Below are positions 10,973-21,800 of a stretch of 64,000 bases of DNA, one piece after another. The stretch's first letter is position 1. Every line of letters starts with the position of its first letter. The notes under the pieces are model-generated. The model did not search any database and was not told the DNA's origin. It saw nothing but the letters and a program-made list of their open reading frames with translations. The position numbers and the translations under genes were made by a program. Source of the DNA: Kryptolebias marmoratus (taxonomy: Eukaryota > Chordata > Actinopteri > Cyprinodontiformes > Rivulidae); the NCBI RefSeq assembly GCF_001649575.2, contig NC_051445.1:9172917-9236916 (forward strand), read 5' to 3'.

Positions 10973-13900
10973 CAACAGGAAATACAGCTACATTTCACAA
11001 AACAAAACAAAATGTCCACAATTTTTATATTCATTTAAGTAAAATAGAAACTATGTTGCATTTTTGAACATTAATATTCTATATAACACATCTTACCTAT
11101 TTTGTTTTGTTGTTGCCTTAAAGTATATATCTTTTTAGGAGATTTAATTTTTGGAGATTTAGAATTTGTTTGTTTTGTATTTTCTGAATTTCTGCCTTCT
11201 GTTTTGCAGTGTTTTCTAAAATGTTGTTTTTTTTATTTTGTTCTGCTTTATTTATGTATTTTTTGTTTTCTTTTTAAATTTCTTTTTGCATTGATTTAAT
11301 TTTATCTCCCTCATCCCAGGCAGCAGTCAGCACCAACTTCAAGACAACTTGGAGTCAAACTGAACATATTTTCAAACGGACCATCTTCAGTGCTTATACA
11401 TGAGAAGATGATGGGAATAAAAAGGGAAAAACGTTAGGCAGCAGAGTCTCCGGGCTTGTTTGACTGGGGTGACCCAAACGGCTGAGTGGTTATCTCTCTG
11501 TCCTCTGAGCCGTCCCATGATGCTTCAGGGCAAGACAGCTCCCAAGGTTACGCACGCCAACATACGCAGTTTGCAAAAATGACTGTGGACGTAAATGTAC
11601 CGACAAGTTAACGCCTCATTCCTGGCAAAGCTGCAGGGGTCGTCACATTTCTATTTAAACTGGTAATATAACAGGAAACCACCCGCCATTCATGTCATCG
11701 GGAGAGCCGGACGAAAGACGGACAGAGGACAGTCTGAAGTCCAAATGTTGAAAGTCCAGAAAACCTTTCAGCTGCAGAATATAAATAGTTTCCATGAAAA
11801 TGTCGGAAAACTGTTAGTATGGCTGCAGGTTTGATCAAAGTGAGGCGGACATCTGGATGCATCCTGGCAGGCAAACATGTGGAAACACACACACACACAC
11901 ATTAACCCGATTAGCTCTACAGCCCCTGTCAGAAAGAACAAATCTAGAATTATCACAGCTGGAGAATGCCTTTTCAGCTGTTTTAATTCATTAGGGAGAA
12001 AAATAAAATCTCTGATATGATGCTAAACTCTATTTATCCAACAGCAGATGGTTTTAGTTTTATAAAACATGAAGTTGAAATGTCTTGTTCAGCGGCAGCT
12101 TGGCTTTGGTCGACTGATTTTAAATCTAATCAGGGAGAAGTAACCCGGACACAGAGGGAAGTTTAGGGTTGTCGTTTTTTTGTTGAAGTGGTTGAAGAAC
12201 ACATGAGATCTAAGAGATGAATCCTTCAGCTGATTAGCTTCCGTATGTCAAGCTGTTGGGGCTAAAATACTGATTTCTGCCCATCAAGCTCTTCTATTCT
12301 TTAGTATTTTTTATAGATTAAGAGAAAGAAAGGGGAACAAATTGTGTCTTTTGTGAAAAGCTGCTGGTGAATCTCAAGAATTTAACAAAAGTTCTTAACC
12401 ATTAAATGAAATCCTCGATTAATGCCAAATCAGCACAAGTATTGTCACTAAAAATGTCTGATCATCATCATGATACAGAATTACTGCTAAGTATGAGAAA
12501 AACACAGAGGCTGGTTTCATAATCTGCTCATTTTTCTGCTTTGCTGTAACACATTTACACGTGTGCCTGATGAGTAAAGCTAAAATCTGTCTCTTCTGTC
12601 CAGGTGGAGCTCATGCATAACCAGGTGAAGCAACCGTGCACCTGCAGCTGTAACGCTGCCATCAGCACTGCCGGAGGACAAAGGACGCTACACCCAGGTT
12701 TTCGGATCACGACCAGAGCTAAACACATTCTGAATGAAGTAAAAGGACTCTCATGCTGCTGCGCTTTACCAAAATGATCATTACTTCTGTTAAAACAAAC
12801 ACATGAAGCCTAAAAGATGAAGGAGAGACATGAGAATGACTCTGCAGATCAATAACAAGGTGAAGGGCGTTTTATTTAACAGCCACTTCTCTGCGCCTGC
12901 TCCGCTGTTATCCTCCGCTTAACACCTCAGCACAAGAAAGATGTTTTCCCGTCCGAGTCCACCGCTGGCTGCTGATAATAACTCAGGAAGCAGTTATGAG
13001 CAGAGATAACACAGTTTGTGGGAAAGCCAGAAGCTCTGAGGTCGCTCAGGGAGACGTTTAGAGGACACGTTGTCCATCCTGGCTGTTTCAGTGAGAAGAG
13101 CTGGAGACTCTTTCAGGGAGTCATTCACTAAGTGCAGAAGAATGATGCAACCAGAGCTGCTGGCATTAAATATTGACAATCATTTAAACCAAAGGGCGTC
13201 ACGACTTCCCGAGGATTTAAATGTCACACACAAAGCTGCCCACATAGGAACAAACTTGCACTTAACCAGTGCCCAAATAAAACACTGATTACTACATTCA
13301 TAAATGTATTAGCATAAGAATGCTACGGAACCACGTTTCCAAAAAGCTAGAGCTCTGAGGAGGATTTAATGGAGAGGAAAAAGTAAATAATTTCCAAATG
13401 AGCTACTGGAAAACAAAATTTCATATGCTTTAAGGAAAAACTCTATAGTTTGTTAAGTTTGTTTTAAAAAGTTATGTGAGGATTGTTTACTGCTGGGTGG
13501 CAGTTTTTCTATTCTTGCTGAATGTAGGATTTCACAAGCTCAACAGTTTGGACCTATGATTTTTTTTTTTATTGTTTTCAAAATGCTTTAAAGTTTTTTC
13601 CATAGATGATGCAATCCTCCAGGTTTTACTCTTTGTGTTGCTGAAATAAACAAGTCATGAACTCCCTGAGAAAGATGTCTGACGTCTTAATTTTATGCTG
13701 CAACAACATGAAAAGTTCTCTTTTTGTTTTTAATCTTTTAGTAGTGACACTTTCTGGTTTTAGGTTGTGTTTATCTTGACCGGAAGAAGGAAGTCAATCA
13801 AGTCAAAATAAACACATAAAATAAATATTTTTTTTTTTTTTAGAAAAGATAACTTGTTTTGTATTTTCTAAGATTACAGATTGGTTGGACAGCAACGCCG

Positions 13901-14969
13901 TTAAATGTGTTTATCTTTTATTCTAAATCCCAATCTGCTCAGTTTTGGTTTCGAGTTTGTGTTACCATGGCGACACATCCTGACACTGAATAATCAGAGT
14001 GCTGAGGTCGCCTCTCAAAGTTCTCCCGTTACAAAACACAGATCCCAGGGTGTCTTCGTGTTTAAATCTTTACTTCCATTGGATTTAGTTTTGCTCCTGT
14101 TTTCACCTTTTCCAGGACAGGCTACAAAAAATTCAAAGCATGTATTTCTTTAAAAGAAAAAATATATAATTTTCATAGTTTGACATGTTGACTTTGTGTT
14201 ATATTAAATTTTTCTCTCATAAATAACATTCCCTGGCATCAAACCTTTTAGTATTAAGATTATAGCTGTGTTTGTTAGTTCATGTTTGGTTTTGCTTGTT
14301 GAATATTTTGGAGGCACTGACTGGATGTGCGAAGCAGCAACATGTTCCAGTCAGATAATTTGGTCTCTCAACATTGTAACACCTACGGTCCTCGGATAGA
14401 TATTTATAGACCCACTTGACTCTGTTCAAATGGATTCACATGCTGCCTAATTGTAGGTTAATAAATTTGAAGAAAAACGTGTTGTAGAGTTCTTATTTTG
14501 TCACATTTTTAAACTGAATATTAAGCTGTCATGATGTAAGTTTAACCCATTGTGTGTGTTATTGTTGTGAGAACACTGGGGGACAGATGGATCAGATTTC
14601 AGGTAGGCTGATCTGATGGGGGGGGCGGCGCCCCTCAGCTGTCCACTGGCCTTTTTCTGTCCTCCACCTTCAGCTCCTCTTTAATCCCTGAAAGCTTTGC
14701 TGTTTTCCTCTTTCACAGCGCCTCTTTTAACATACCTCCCCAGACTCACATGCCTTTCCACTTGTGGCTTCGCGGCGTCACTCACCAAGGAGCTGGCGGT
14801 CGCTCCCCCCTCGTCCTCGTGGCGTCCTTTCACACAGCGGGTCCGGCCGGCCTGGTGTTTACAAACAAGGACAAGCAACAAACATGGGTGGAAGAAAATG
14901 GAAACGAAGAAAATATATTCTGAGAGAAATTTAAGCAAAGATTGAATACGTCCATGTAAAACTGCATGT
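10973..14969. other. Gene-free flank with one exon-like patch
   Basis: T-rich sequence at 11100-11300. A frame opening after a good acceptor at 12603 is discussed under findings. GC-rich patch 14730-14860. No gene supported. Confidence 0.55.
13961..13974 (+). promoter_or_regulatory. RFX X-box-like site GTTACCATGGCGAC
   Basis: One base away from the symmetrical GTTACCATGGCAAC form. It stands alone in unique sequence 3.8 kb downstream of the nectin gene. Motif match only. Confidence 0.3.
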
Positions 14970-15870
14970 TTAAAGGGATAGTTCAGATATGATAGATATG
15001 ATGAAGGTCATAAACAATTAATATCTTACCTATTGAAGATATCTGATGTTAACTTGGAGAAACAGAATTAAACACTGGATTCCATTTGTACTCATAATTT
15101 GGAAATTTCAAATTTGAGTCAGAAGAATCAACTGGAATACCCCAAACAACAAACTGACTCGGAAAGTCAGACTGCTGATCAGCCTCAAAATCCAACATGG
15201 CTGACTTTCACATGGAAAGTTGTGATAGCTGCAGGTGTCAGTAATCCGGTAACATGCAGTGAACATGTTGGTGGTGTTTGAAGGCACATAAAGCAGAGAA
15301 ATCCATTGTTACGGAGTTGGATTTCCAATGCTAGTTAGCCTGGTCACTCAGCACAACAATACTGGTTTTCTGACTTACAAACACAATAAAACTATGACAT
15401 CATAACTGTAACTGGAGCCATCAGCTCCAAAGCAGATTTCTGCTAATTTAAAATTACTTTAATCTCAAAAACTAAAAAACATAATCTGTGGTTGCAAAAA
15501 TAATTTTACAAGCCTCTGCTTCACTTTAGCATCCCACGGTTAATAGCACTCAACTGGTTAAAAGCAAGAATAAATAACAACAACAGCAGGTAGCTGTAGC
15601 AGCTCTGGCTCAGCCTGGGGCACATCTTGCAGAAAGATCACTATTTCTACTGAAATAACCCCATATTGTGAAATTGATGGTTTATGAAAGAGTTTTTGTG
15701 TGAATTTGAGTTATTTGGCCCTGTTCGGACCAGCCATAAGCTTGTGAGTCCAGTCAGAAGTAAACTCTGTTTATCCAATCTGATCACTCAATAAGCTAAC
15801 TACAACAGGTAAGATATTAGCAGTCCATAACCTTTCCACAGAACCTCACTTGAAAAGATGCTTTGTTCTT
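14970..15870 (+). mobile_element. Family B terminal-inverted-repeat element carrying a nested family C copy
   Basis: The left end is AAAGGGATAGTTCAGATATG then CATAAACAATTAATATCTTACC. The right end is the inverted counterpart, ACAGGTAAGATATTAGCAGT followed by CATAACCTTTCCACAGAACC, then a diverged tip. No transposase frame. The centre (about 15080-15440) is family C sequence. It was probably mobilised by a TA- or TTA-targeting transposase (inference). Confidence 0.6.
15080..15440 (+). repeat. Interspersed repeat family C, copy 1 (nested)
   Basis: Shares 'tttgtactca.a.ttggaa', 'ccaacatggctgactttc' and 'gctagttagcctggtcactc' in the same order with the sequences at 19.77-20.17 and 39.77-40.2 kb. 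Confidence 0.55.
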
Positions 15871-15964
15871 TAATTCCATTTTAACAATTATCTTACACCA
15901 ATTATGCACCTATGTGTTCTCCATGGGGGTCCAGTCATGTGTTCATTTCATCCACTTAAAGTTG

Positions 15965-16166
15965 TCTCCAATCCTGGTCCTCAGGGCCACTATCCTGCAT
16001 GTTTTACTTGTTTCTCTGCTCCAACACACCTGATTTGAATCAATGGGTGATTAACAGGCTTCTGTAGAACATGAAGAGGTAATTTAACCACTGAATCAGG
16101 TGTGTTGGAGCAGGGAAACAAGTAACGCATGCAGGATAGTGGCCCTCGAGGACCAGGATTGGAGAT
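15965..16166. repeat. Near-perfect long inverted repeat (fish palindromic element)
   Basis: The left arm (15965-16040) and right arm (about 16094-16166) are inverted copies with few mismatches: TCTCCAATCCTGGTCCTC, ACTATCCTGCATG, CTGCTCCAACACACCTGATT. About 55 bases separate them. I recognise this as a very common teleost palindromic element. It would fold into a stem of about 75 base pairs. Confidence 0.75.
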
Positions 16167-17757
16167 CCCTGGTTTAGACCATTTAAAAACCAATGTTACA
16201 TAAAATACATATTTTTGTAGATGATAAACCCCAACTTTGCCGGCTTTGTTTCAATCTCCTAAAATACATCTTTGTGAGTTCTAATCCCTGTTAGGTTTAT
16301 AAATAACCACCCATCTTACTCACCAACCAAGCCATCAGCATGCAGCCGAACATGCTCATCATCGTCATGCACATGATGAGTGTGGGCAGAGTGTCTCCAC
16401 CAGGTCAAGTTGCTGCTGAGCATTCAAAGCCACCATACGTTTGTTTTACTTGCAGTGAAAGGTCACTCGGTAAATCCCCGCTCACCTACTTTACTGTAAG
16501 TCAAGTCCGTCGTTTCCTCCTTCCCCCAACTTTTCTGTCCTCCCCGATTCTCTCAATCCCTCTCTTCTGCCTCTATTTTTATCCAGCTTAGCAGCCTCGC
16601 AGAAGGCCTGAGAGGTTTATTCTCTGCCTCGTTCCTCACTCGTTACCTGGCTGCCAATTCACAGAGTCTGGTAATCCTGTAAAGGAGCAAACCCTCGGAA
16701 CACTTATAGCTTACATAAAAATAGCATTATCTGAAACCTTTAACAAAAAAGGTGCTTCCGTCTTTGATCGCTTAAGAGACGACGAACAGAATCCTCACAT
16801 TTCTTCTGTTTTATCACATCGATGCACTGCGACTTCCCATCAAATGTTTTTAATCAATACAAACAGAGTCATTAGAAAGTATTACAACTCCTGGTCGATT
16901 CCAGGCTCGTATCTATTGATCTAGACGTTCGTAAGGATGGTTTTGTCATTATGGGGCATCGCAGTCAGCTACAGATAAAATAGCATTCATTAAAAGAGAA
17001 ATACAGTCACAGAAGTCATCCTCAAACTGCTGTATTGATCCAATTTGTTTGAATATGCCGACTCTGGTTCTGATTGTTTTCAGTGGCATTCAGCTGCAAA
17101 ATCCACAATGTCAGCAAGGAACTGATTAGACATTCTGAGAAGCCCAGTGTACATGAGTGACCAGAATACCGGCGGCGTACAGACTGCAGAGTCATGGTGT
17201 GCTTCATCTGCTGCAGCACAGGCTAATCTGGAACAGCCCTGGTTCATTCAGGACACAGCTGCACACCGTACCAATTAATACAGATAAGCTGCAATACACA
17301 AGTGCTTTCCACATGTGAGTCAGTGCAGGCAGGGAGATACGGATAATCCCTAAACGCTGCGTCTTTGGTGTGCTCAAACTAAATCACAATCATATAGAAG
17401 AAAAAAAAAATCTGTGTGCTGGTGGAGCACAATATTGGAGAAAATGCAGCTTAAAATGGAAAGAGATGAGTCAGACAAGAGGAGGAAAAGCAGCAGAACA
17501 AGAATCAGGTGCGTTACTGCAGTCCTCCCATAGAAATGTGTGGGTAGTGTAGCATCAGTATGCGCCACACTGCTTTATTATTAACTGATAAATGGCATAA
17601 AGTGACAGTATTCATTAGAAGCAAAACACTGCCCACACTAATGGTGTTTTCTGTTAGACATCAGCGGCTCGCACTCAGTAAATAAATACTGCCCCCAGGT
17701 GGTGAAGCTGCAGAACAACAACAACTGAAAGAAATGGACTGAAACAATCTCAGAAAG
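16167..17757. other. Gene-free sequence between the palindromic repeat and the nectin 3' end
   Basis: Unique sequence without clear repeats or exons. A CTCF-like motif lies at its right edge. Confidence 0.55.
17689..17702 (-). promoter_or_regulatory. CTCF-like motif just past the gene's 3' end
   Basis: The minus strand reads CCACCTGGGGGCAG, one mismatch from the CTCF core CCASYAGRGGGCAG. It sits about 70-90 bases beyond the predicted cleavage point of isoform B. Another similar site (minus CCACCAAGAGGCAG) is at 24886-24899. Motif match only. Confidence 0.3.
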
Positions 17758-17769
17758 CGATTTTTACTT

Positions 17770-18969
17770 AGATCAAAAATATACATGTTTATTAAATCAA
17801 CAAAAAAATACAACTCAAAGTACAATAGATCAAATAAAATGCCTTCAGAAAAAAACAACAACAACAAAAAAAAAAAACAAGCTAAACATGCTGTAAAATA
17901 AACACCTGCTTGGCACCAAGACATAAAAACATTTTAAATTCATAGTGGAGGAAATTTTCAAGAGTCAAGGTGTTTCATTTTTAAAAAGGGTGAAAATATA
18001 CTAATGAACTCTCTGTCAACCCGTTTGAAAGCCATAAAACACTATTTACACCTCTGGGGTTTTCATGCTTGTAATCCAGGTTTATCTTATAGGAACACAC
18101 TTTTATAGAAATAGATTAGATTTTTTTTTTTATAAATCTATTTTTCATCTTTAACCTGTATTTAGTGATTGTAGTTTGCATTCTGTGCTTACGGAAGGAT
18201 GCAAGGAAAATAAATTAAATCAACCCAGTCAGGCTGCTCACCCAAACTCAACCCCTTCGCTCTTTTGTTGTGTTTGCTTCTACTGGAGCGGAGCAGCGTT
18301 TCATTTTCACGACAAAGAGCAGGTGCAAAAAGTCAAAGTGTAAAAAGAAAATAAAATTTAAAAAAATCGACTCCAGCACAGCGCTCACAGTAAGAAAAGT
18401 AGTGTTGCTTCAGCACTTAAAGCCTCCAGACGGCAGTTTAAAAAGCCTAATGTCGTCACGGTCTGTGGCACTCGTCTTGGCGCTGCCTGATTAACTGCAG
18501 CTAATAGCTTCTCCGCAGGGCGCCTGGTTCACACAGGCTTCATGCAAGCTGGGTTTGGAAAACAACAACAGATACGAGAAAAAAAAAAATTGTAATCTTA
18601 CTTGTTGTGCTTCTTTTGCATCCGGAACCAGAAAACGACAGCCTCAAGCTGCTGCAATCTAAGTGTTGATTACCTGTAAAATTCAACAGCAAGCTGAATT
18701 TAAAGGATTTTTGTTCTATCTAGTTTTAAAAGTAGTGTTATCTTGTAGCCGTGTGCTCCATCTGGTCGGACATTACCTGAACAACATTGTGCTTCTGGCT
18801 CAAACTGATAAAAGCAATACATGACTGAACCTGATCATTTCATAAGAAGAAAAAAAAGCTAATGGCAACTAATCATAAAATCTTCACATTTCCACGTTTT
18901 TACTCCAACAGTTAAATTAAATCTGTCCTTTTTAAAACAGAAATGCATCCAGTCATCTTCTGAGAATCC
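17770..18969 (-). other. Probable 3' untranslated region of isoform B
   Basis: About 1.2 kb of AT-rich, non-repetitive sequence lies between the B4 stop codon and a canonical polyadenylation signal. No recognisable interspersed repeat lies in it, unlike the DNA further left. The boundary is inferred from the signal, not observed. Confidence 0.55.
17788..17793 (-). promoter_or_regulatory. Polyadenylation signal AATAAA (isoform B)
   Basis: The plus strand reads TTTATT, which is AATAAA on the gene strand, 1.18 kb beyond the B4 stop. A TTG/GTT-rich stretch (17712-17732, minus strand GTTGTTGTTGTTCTG) follows at the distance expected for the downstream GU-rich element. Cleavage would fall near 17760-17778. 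Confidence 0.55.
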
Positions 18970-19194
18970 TCAAACAATCATGGGGGTCGACACAAAGCTC
19001 TCCCCACGGCTGACGTTGGGGGTCCCATTGTAGTCCTGGGGGACACTGTCTGGGCGCCGATAGGGAGGGAGAATCTCGCTGTTGCCCGGATCGTCCCAGC
19101 CAGGGCGCGAAGCAGGGAAGTAATGCTCTCCGTCGTGTCCTCCATCATCATCGCTGTCGTTGTTGTTGTCATCGTCGAGGTAGGCATCGAGATC
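18970..19194 (-). CDS. Nectin-family terminal exon B4, Asp-rich tail ending PMIV
   Basis: This is the last coding exon of the second C-terminal module. It starts in phase 0 after the acceptor TTGCCTGCAG and encodes 74 residues to TGA at 18970-18972. Residues 1-21 are an Asp/Asn run (DLDAYLDDDNNNDSDDDGGH). Residues 40-60 are Pro/Tyr-rich (ILPPYRRPDSVPQDYNG). The end is GESFVSTPMIV. The last residues resemble the nectin-2 end (FVMSRAMYV as I recall it) but have Ile where nectins normally have Tyr, so the C-terminus is a hydrophobic-x-hydrophobic type PDZ ligand rather than the canonical x-Y-V. The whole B module gives 168 residues from the transmembrane exon to the stop, against 194 for A. Confidence 0.82.
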   Translation of the reverse strand, partial: DLDAYLDDDNNNDSDDDGGHDGEHYFPASRPGWDDPGNSEILPPYRRPDSVPQDYNGTPNVSRGESFVSTPMIV

Positions 19195-19769
19195 CTGCAG
19201 GCAACAAGCAAACAGTACACAGAAAGAGTTCAGTGACAGCTGGTGACAAGCATTTCCTTGTGTTTTAGGAAACCTAACCTCCTCCTCGCCTGGTGGCTGC
19301 AATTTTGAAGGAACAAAACCAAGCTGACAACAATGTGTGAAACATTGTAAAACCACTCCAGAGGATATATCATCTTATAAGCAGTTCTTCCAGGAAGTTT
19401 TTATAATTTAGAAAGTTTTGACATTTTTATTACATGACCTTTTCTAAAAAAGACAATAAGCCACAGTCTTGAATAAAAGTAAACTGATTGATCCATTGGG
19501 CCAATAAGTAATCATTCACTCCTGAGCATGTCAAGCTGATTTAAAGGCAGGCATATCTGTGGGCAGCAAAATGTCATCAGGCTTGATACAACCTTCTAAC
19601 AAATGCACTTCCCATGATGGCAGATCTCAAAGAAAGTAAACTACAGTAACTTTATGTTTGCCTCTTATTCTCTAAATGAGTTCACAGTCTGTGGGTCCGA
19701 ACCAAAGTCGCTGCCTTGATTACATCATCAGTAGTGGTCAGTGTAGTTTTTTATGAGCAGCAGGCTTAG

Positions 19770-20170
19770 TGACAACAATCTCGTTCATTTGTACTCTGAA
19801 GGCAGAATTTATAAAGTTGGAGAAATAAACTGGAATGACCTTAAAGTGAAAAGTTTCCAGTTTCTCAGCAGCCTCGACCTCTAGATTCAATATGGCTGCC
19901 TTGTACGTAAAAATAGTTGCTGTAAAAAGCTGTTTATCTGCACTTCTGTCAGTTTGTTTTTCACTAAATTGGTCACACTCAGAGTTCTGAACAAACTACT
20001 AAAGAACATGTTGCTAAAGTGTTTGAAGTCACAAAGCAGCTACTTTTATTGCTAACAGCAGTTAGCCTGGTCACTGAGTAAAAACAGCTATTAAATCCCC
20101 CTGGTTTCCTGGTTTGCAACTGAAACAGAGTTAATCTGGGTCTGATGTAAATTAAACGCAGAATAAAACA
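19770..20170 (+). repeat. Interspersed repeat family C, copy 2 (in the intron between B3 and B4)
   Basis: Order of shared phrases: 'cgttcatttgtactctgaag', 'attcaatatggctgccttgt', 'acttctgtcagtttg', 'cagcagttagcctggtcact'. It occupies much of the 1.1 kb intron 19195-20335. Confidence 0.55.
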
Positions 20171-20335
20171 AAACAGATTTTTAAAATTAATTCAGATTCT
20201 TGTGTCACTAATAACGTAAACCATCCAGCAATGCTTCAAGTTAAAAGGAGCTTAATAAAGAATTTACAGGATAAAAGAGCTCCAGTGATTGGACAGTTTG
20301 TCCGCAGCACATTAATATTCAGGAAGGGTCCTCAC

Positions 20336-20425
20336 CGTGACGGGCTCCTGTCTGCTCTGGCTGTAGTCGTACTCGTTCGGCACAGATCTGCTCACTTCCT
20401 CTGGGACATAACTCTGGTTCAGTTT
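20336..20425 (-). CDS. Nectin-family exon B3, cytoplasmic tail
   Basis: This is a 90-base, phase 0-0 exon encoding 30 residues that begin KLNQSYVPEEVSRSVPNEYD and end SQSRQEPVT. The acceptor is TGTATCTTCAG and the donor is ACG|GTGAG. It contains two tyrosines in acidic or Ser contexts (NEYDY), which are possible phosphorylation sites by inference only. Because it is an exact multiple of three and phase 0 on both sides, it could be skipped without breaking the frame between B2 and B4. Confidence 0.78.
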
Positions 20426-20552
20426 CTGAAGATACACAAATACATCAAGAGATCAAATCACTTCCGTCAGCTCTGAACTTCACCAGCCCAGCTACTACAG
20501 CGGTCGGGATGATGATCCTGTCTTGATGAGCGTTTTGCTGATTGTGACTCAC

Positions 20553-20610
20553 CGTGGTAACAGAGCTGTTGGCCTTCTGAGGAGGAGGGGGCTTGTACTT
20601 GGGTGGACGA
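20553..20610 (-). CDS. Nectin-family exon B2, proline-rich juxtamembrane segment
   Basis: This is a small 58-base coding exon. The acceptor is GTGTTTTAG at 20611-20619 and the donor is ACG|GTGAG at 20548-20552. Its first base completes the split Asp codon from exon B1. It then encodes RPPKYKPPPPQKANSSVTT and ends in phase 0. PPKYKPPPPQKA is close to the PPSYKPPTPKA motif that I recall in human nectin-2. This is the best hint to the paralogue and a plausible SH3/WW-type ligand (inference). The intron to B1 is only 164 bases, typical of compact fish genes. Confidence 0.8.
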
Positions 20611-20774
20611 CTAAAACACAGAAACACACAGCTGTCATGTTTACTGCGCCACACTGATGTGAGACATGCAGTGTCATCTAGGGGAGCAAGGGTTTCAAAA
20701 CAACAAAAACACTTGGACATAAAAAGAAAACCAAGCGCTGTGAACTGAAGCGAAACCATCCCACCAACACTTAC

Positions 20775-20907
20775 TCTCCGAATTTCTTGTTTTTGTGTTT
20801 GCGCCACATTGCGATGGCCGTTCCAATGATGGCCAGGACCAGGATGACCGCAATGATGCCTCCTATGATGCTGCCTGTGGCTGGACCCTTCTCAGGGAGG
20901 CGGTTCA
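20775..20907 (-). CDS. Nectin-family exon B1, alternative transmembrane exon
   Basis: This is the first exon of the second C-terminal module of the same gene. The acceptor is TTTGTTCTCCAG and the exon opens in phase 1, exactly like module A, so the same upstream ectodomain exon could join to either. It reads [V]NRLPEKGPATG, then the hydrophobic helix SIIGGIIAVILVLAIIGTAI at about residues 13-33, then the basic anchor MWRKHKNKKFG. The donor is GGAGA|GTAAG, leaving two bases of a split codon that the next exon completes as Asp. The Gly-rich IIGGIIA helix resembles the transmembrane segment of the long (delta-type) nectin-2 isoform, from my memory of the family. No Ig-domain exon is visible between here and module A, which argues against an independent neighbouring paralogue. 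Confidence 0.82.
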
Positions 20908-21454
20908 CTGGAGAACAAAGAATGAGATAGAAAAGAAGATCAGAACTTAAACAGCTGATATATAGAGGGAAAACATTAATTTGTCTTCCTGACTGAATTT
21001 TTAACTAAAACAACAGAAGAACTCCGAGGCCACAGTAAGCTATTAGTTTAGCAAAAGTCAAAATAGGAAAAAAAGTTAACATTTCAACCAAATGGGTAAG
21101 AAAAATCATCCCATTAGGACCAGTTACCCTCCAGAAAACATGCAAAATCTATACATATCAAAGAACAGTTGTTGCTGTATTTATTAAAAGTAACTAGAAA
21201 ACAGTCTGTTATTGTAATTATAATTACAACAATACTGTGTTTACATAAACGGGTGAATGTATATTTAACCAAGTTGTAACATTTCTTAAAAATCATTTTT
21301 CATATTTTTAAGTTTCTCAACAATCTTTCCAGGGACAAGCAGACGTTTTAAATGAGAATTTTCTCTCCAAACACTTCGACACAGGAATGGAAGAGACTTT
21401 TATCATCTTACAGATTAGTAGCTGTACACAAAACCTGCCATTAACTACTGGGGT

Positions 21455-21800
21455 CAACTCTGTTAGCAAAATATCTCATTAACACTGGGCATTTTAGTGA
21501 AGTTCCCAGAAAGTAATCATTGGCTATACAAAATTCAAGATGGCCACCACAGCTAATCAACCTTAGCCAACACAAAAACGGCAGATTTACAGACATTGAG
21601 CTACACTTTGCGTGGTAGTAGCTGAGAGTCATTCTCAACACATACTCTGAGCACCATCCCATCTCACAAAAACTATCAATATCGTGAAACAGCGATGGCT
21701 CCGCCCCCTTCTCGTCACAGGATCATCATAGGTTGAAACTTTGGCATGAAAGGCTGCGGGTGATATGCATTCCTTCGAGAAACACTAGGCCTTTAATAGC
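21455..21800 (+). repeat. Interspersed repeat family A, forward copy
   Basis: 'gcaaaatatctcattaacac', 'attcaagatggccaccacagc', 'gtagctgagagtcattctca' and the terminal 'aacactaggcctttaatag'. Confidence 0.7.
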
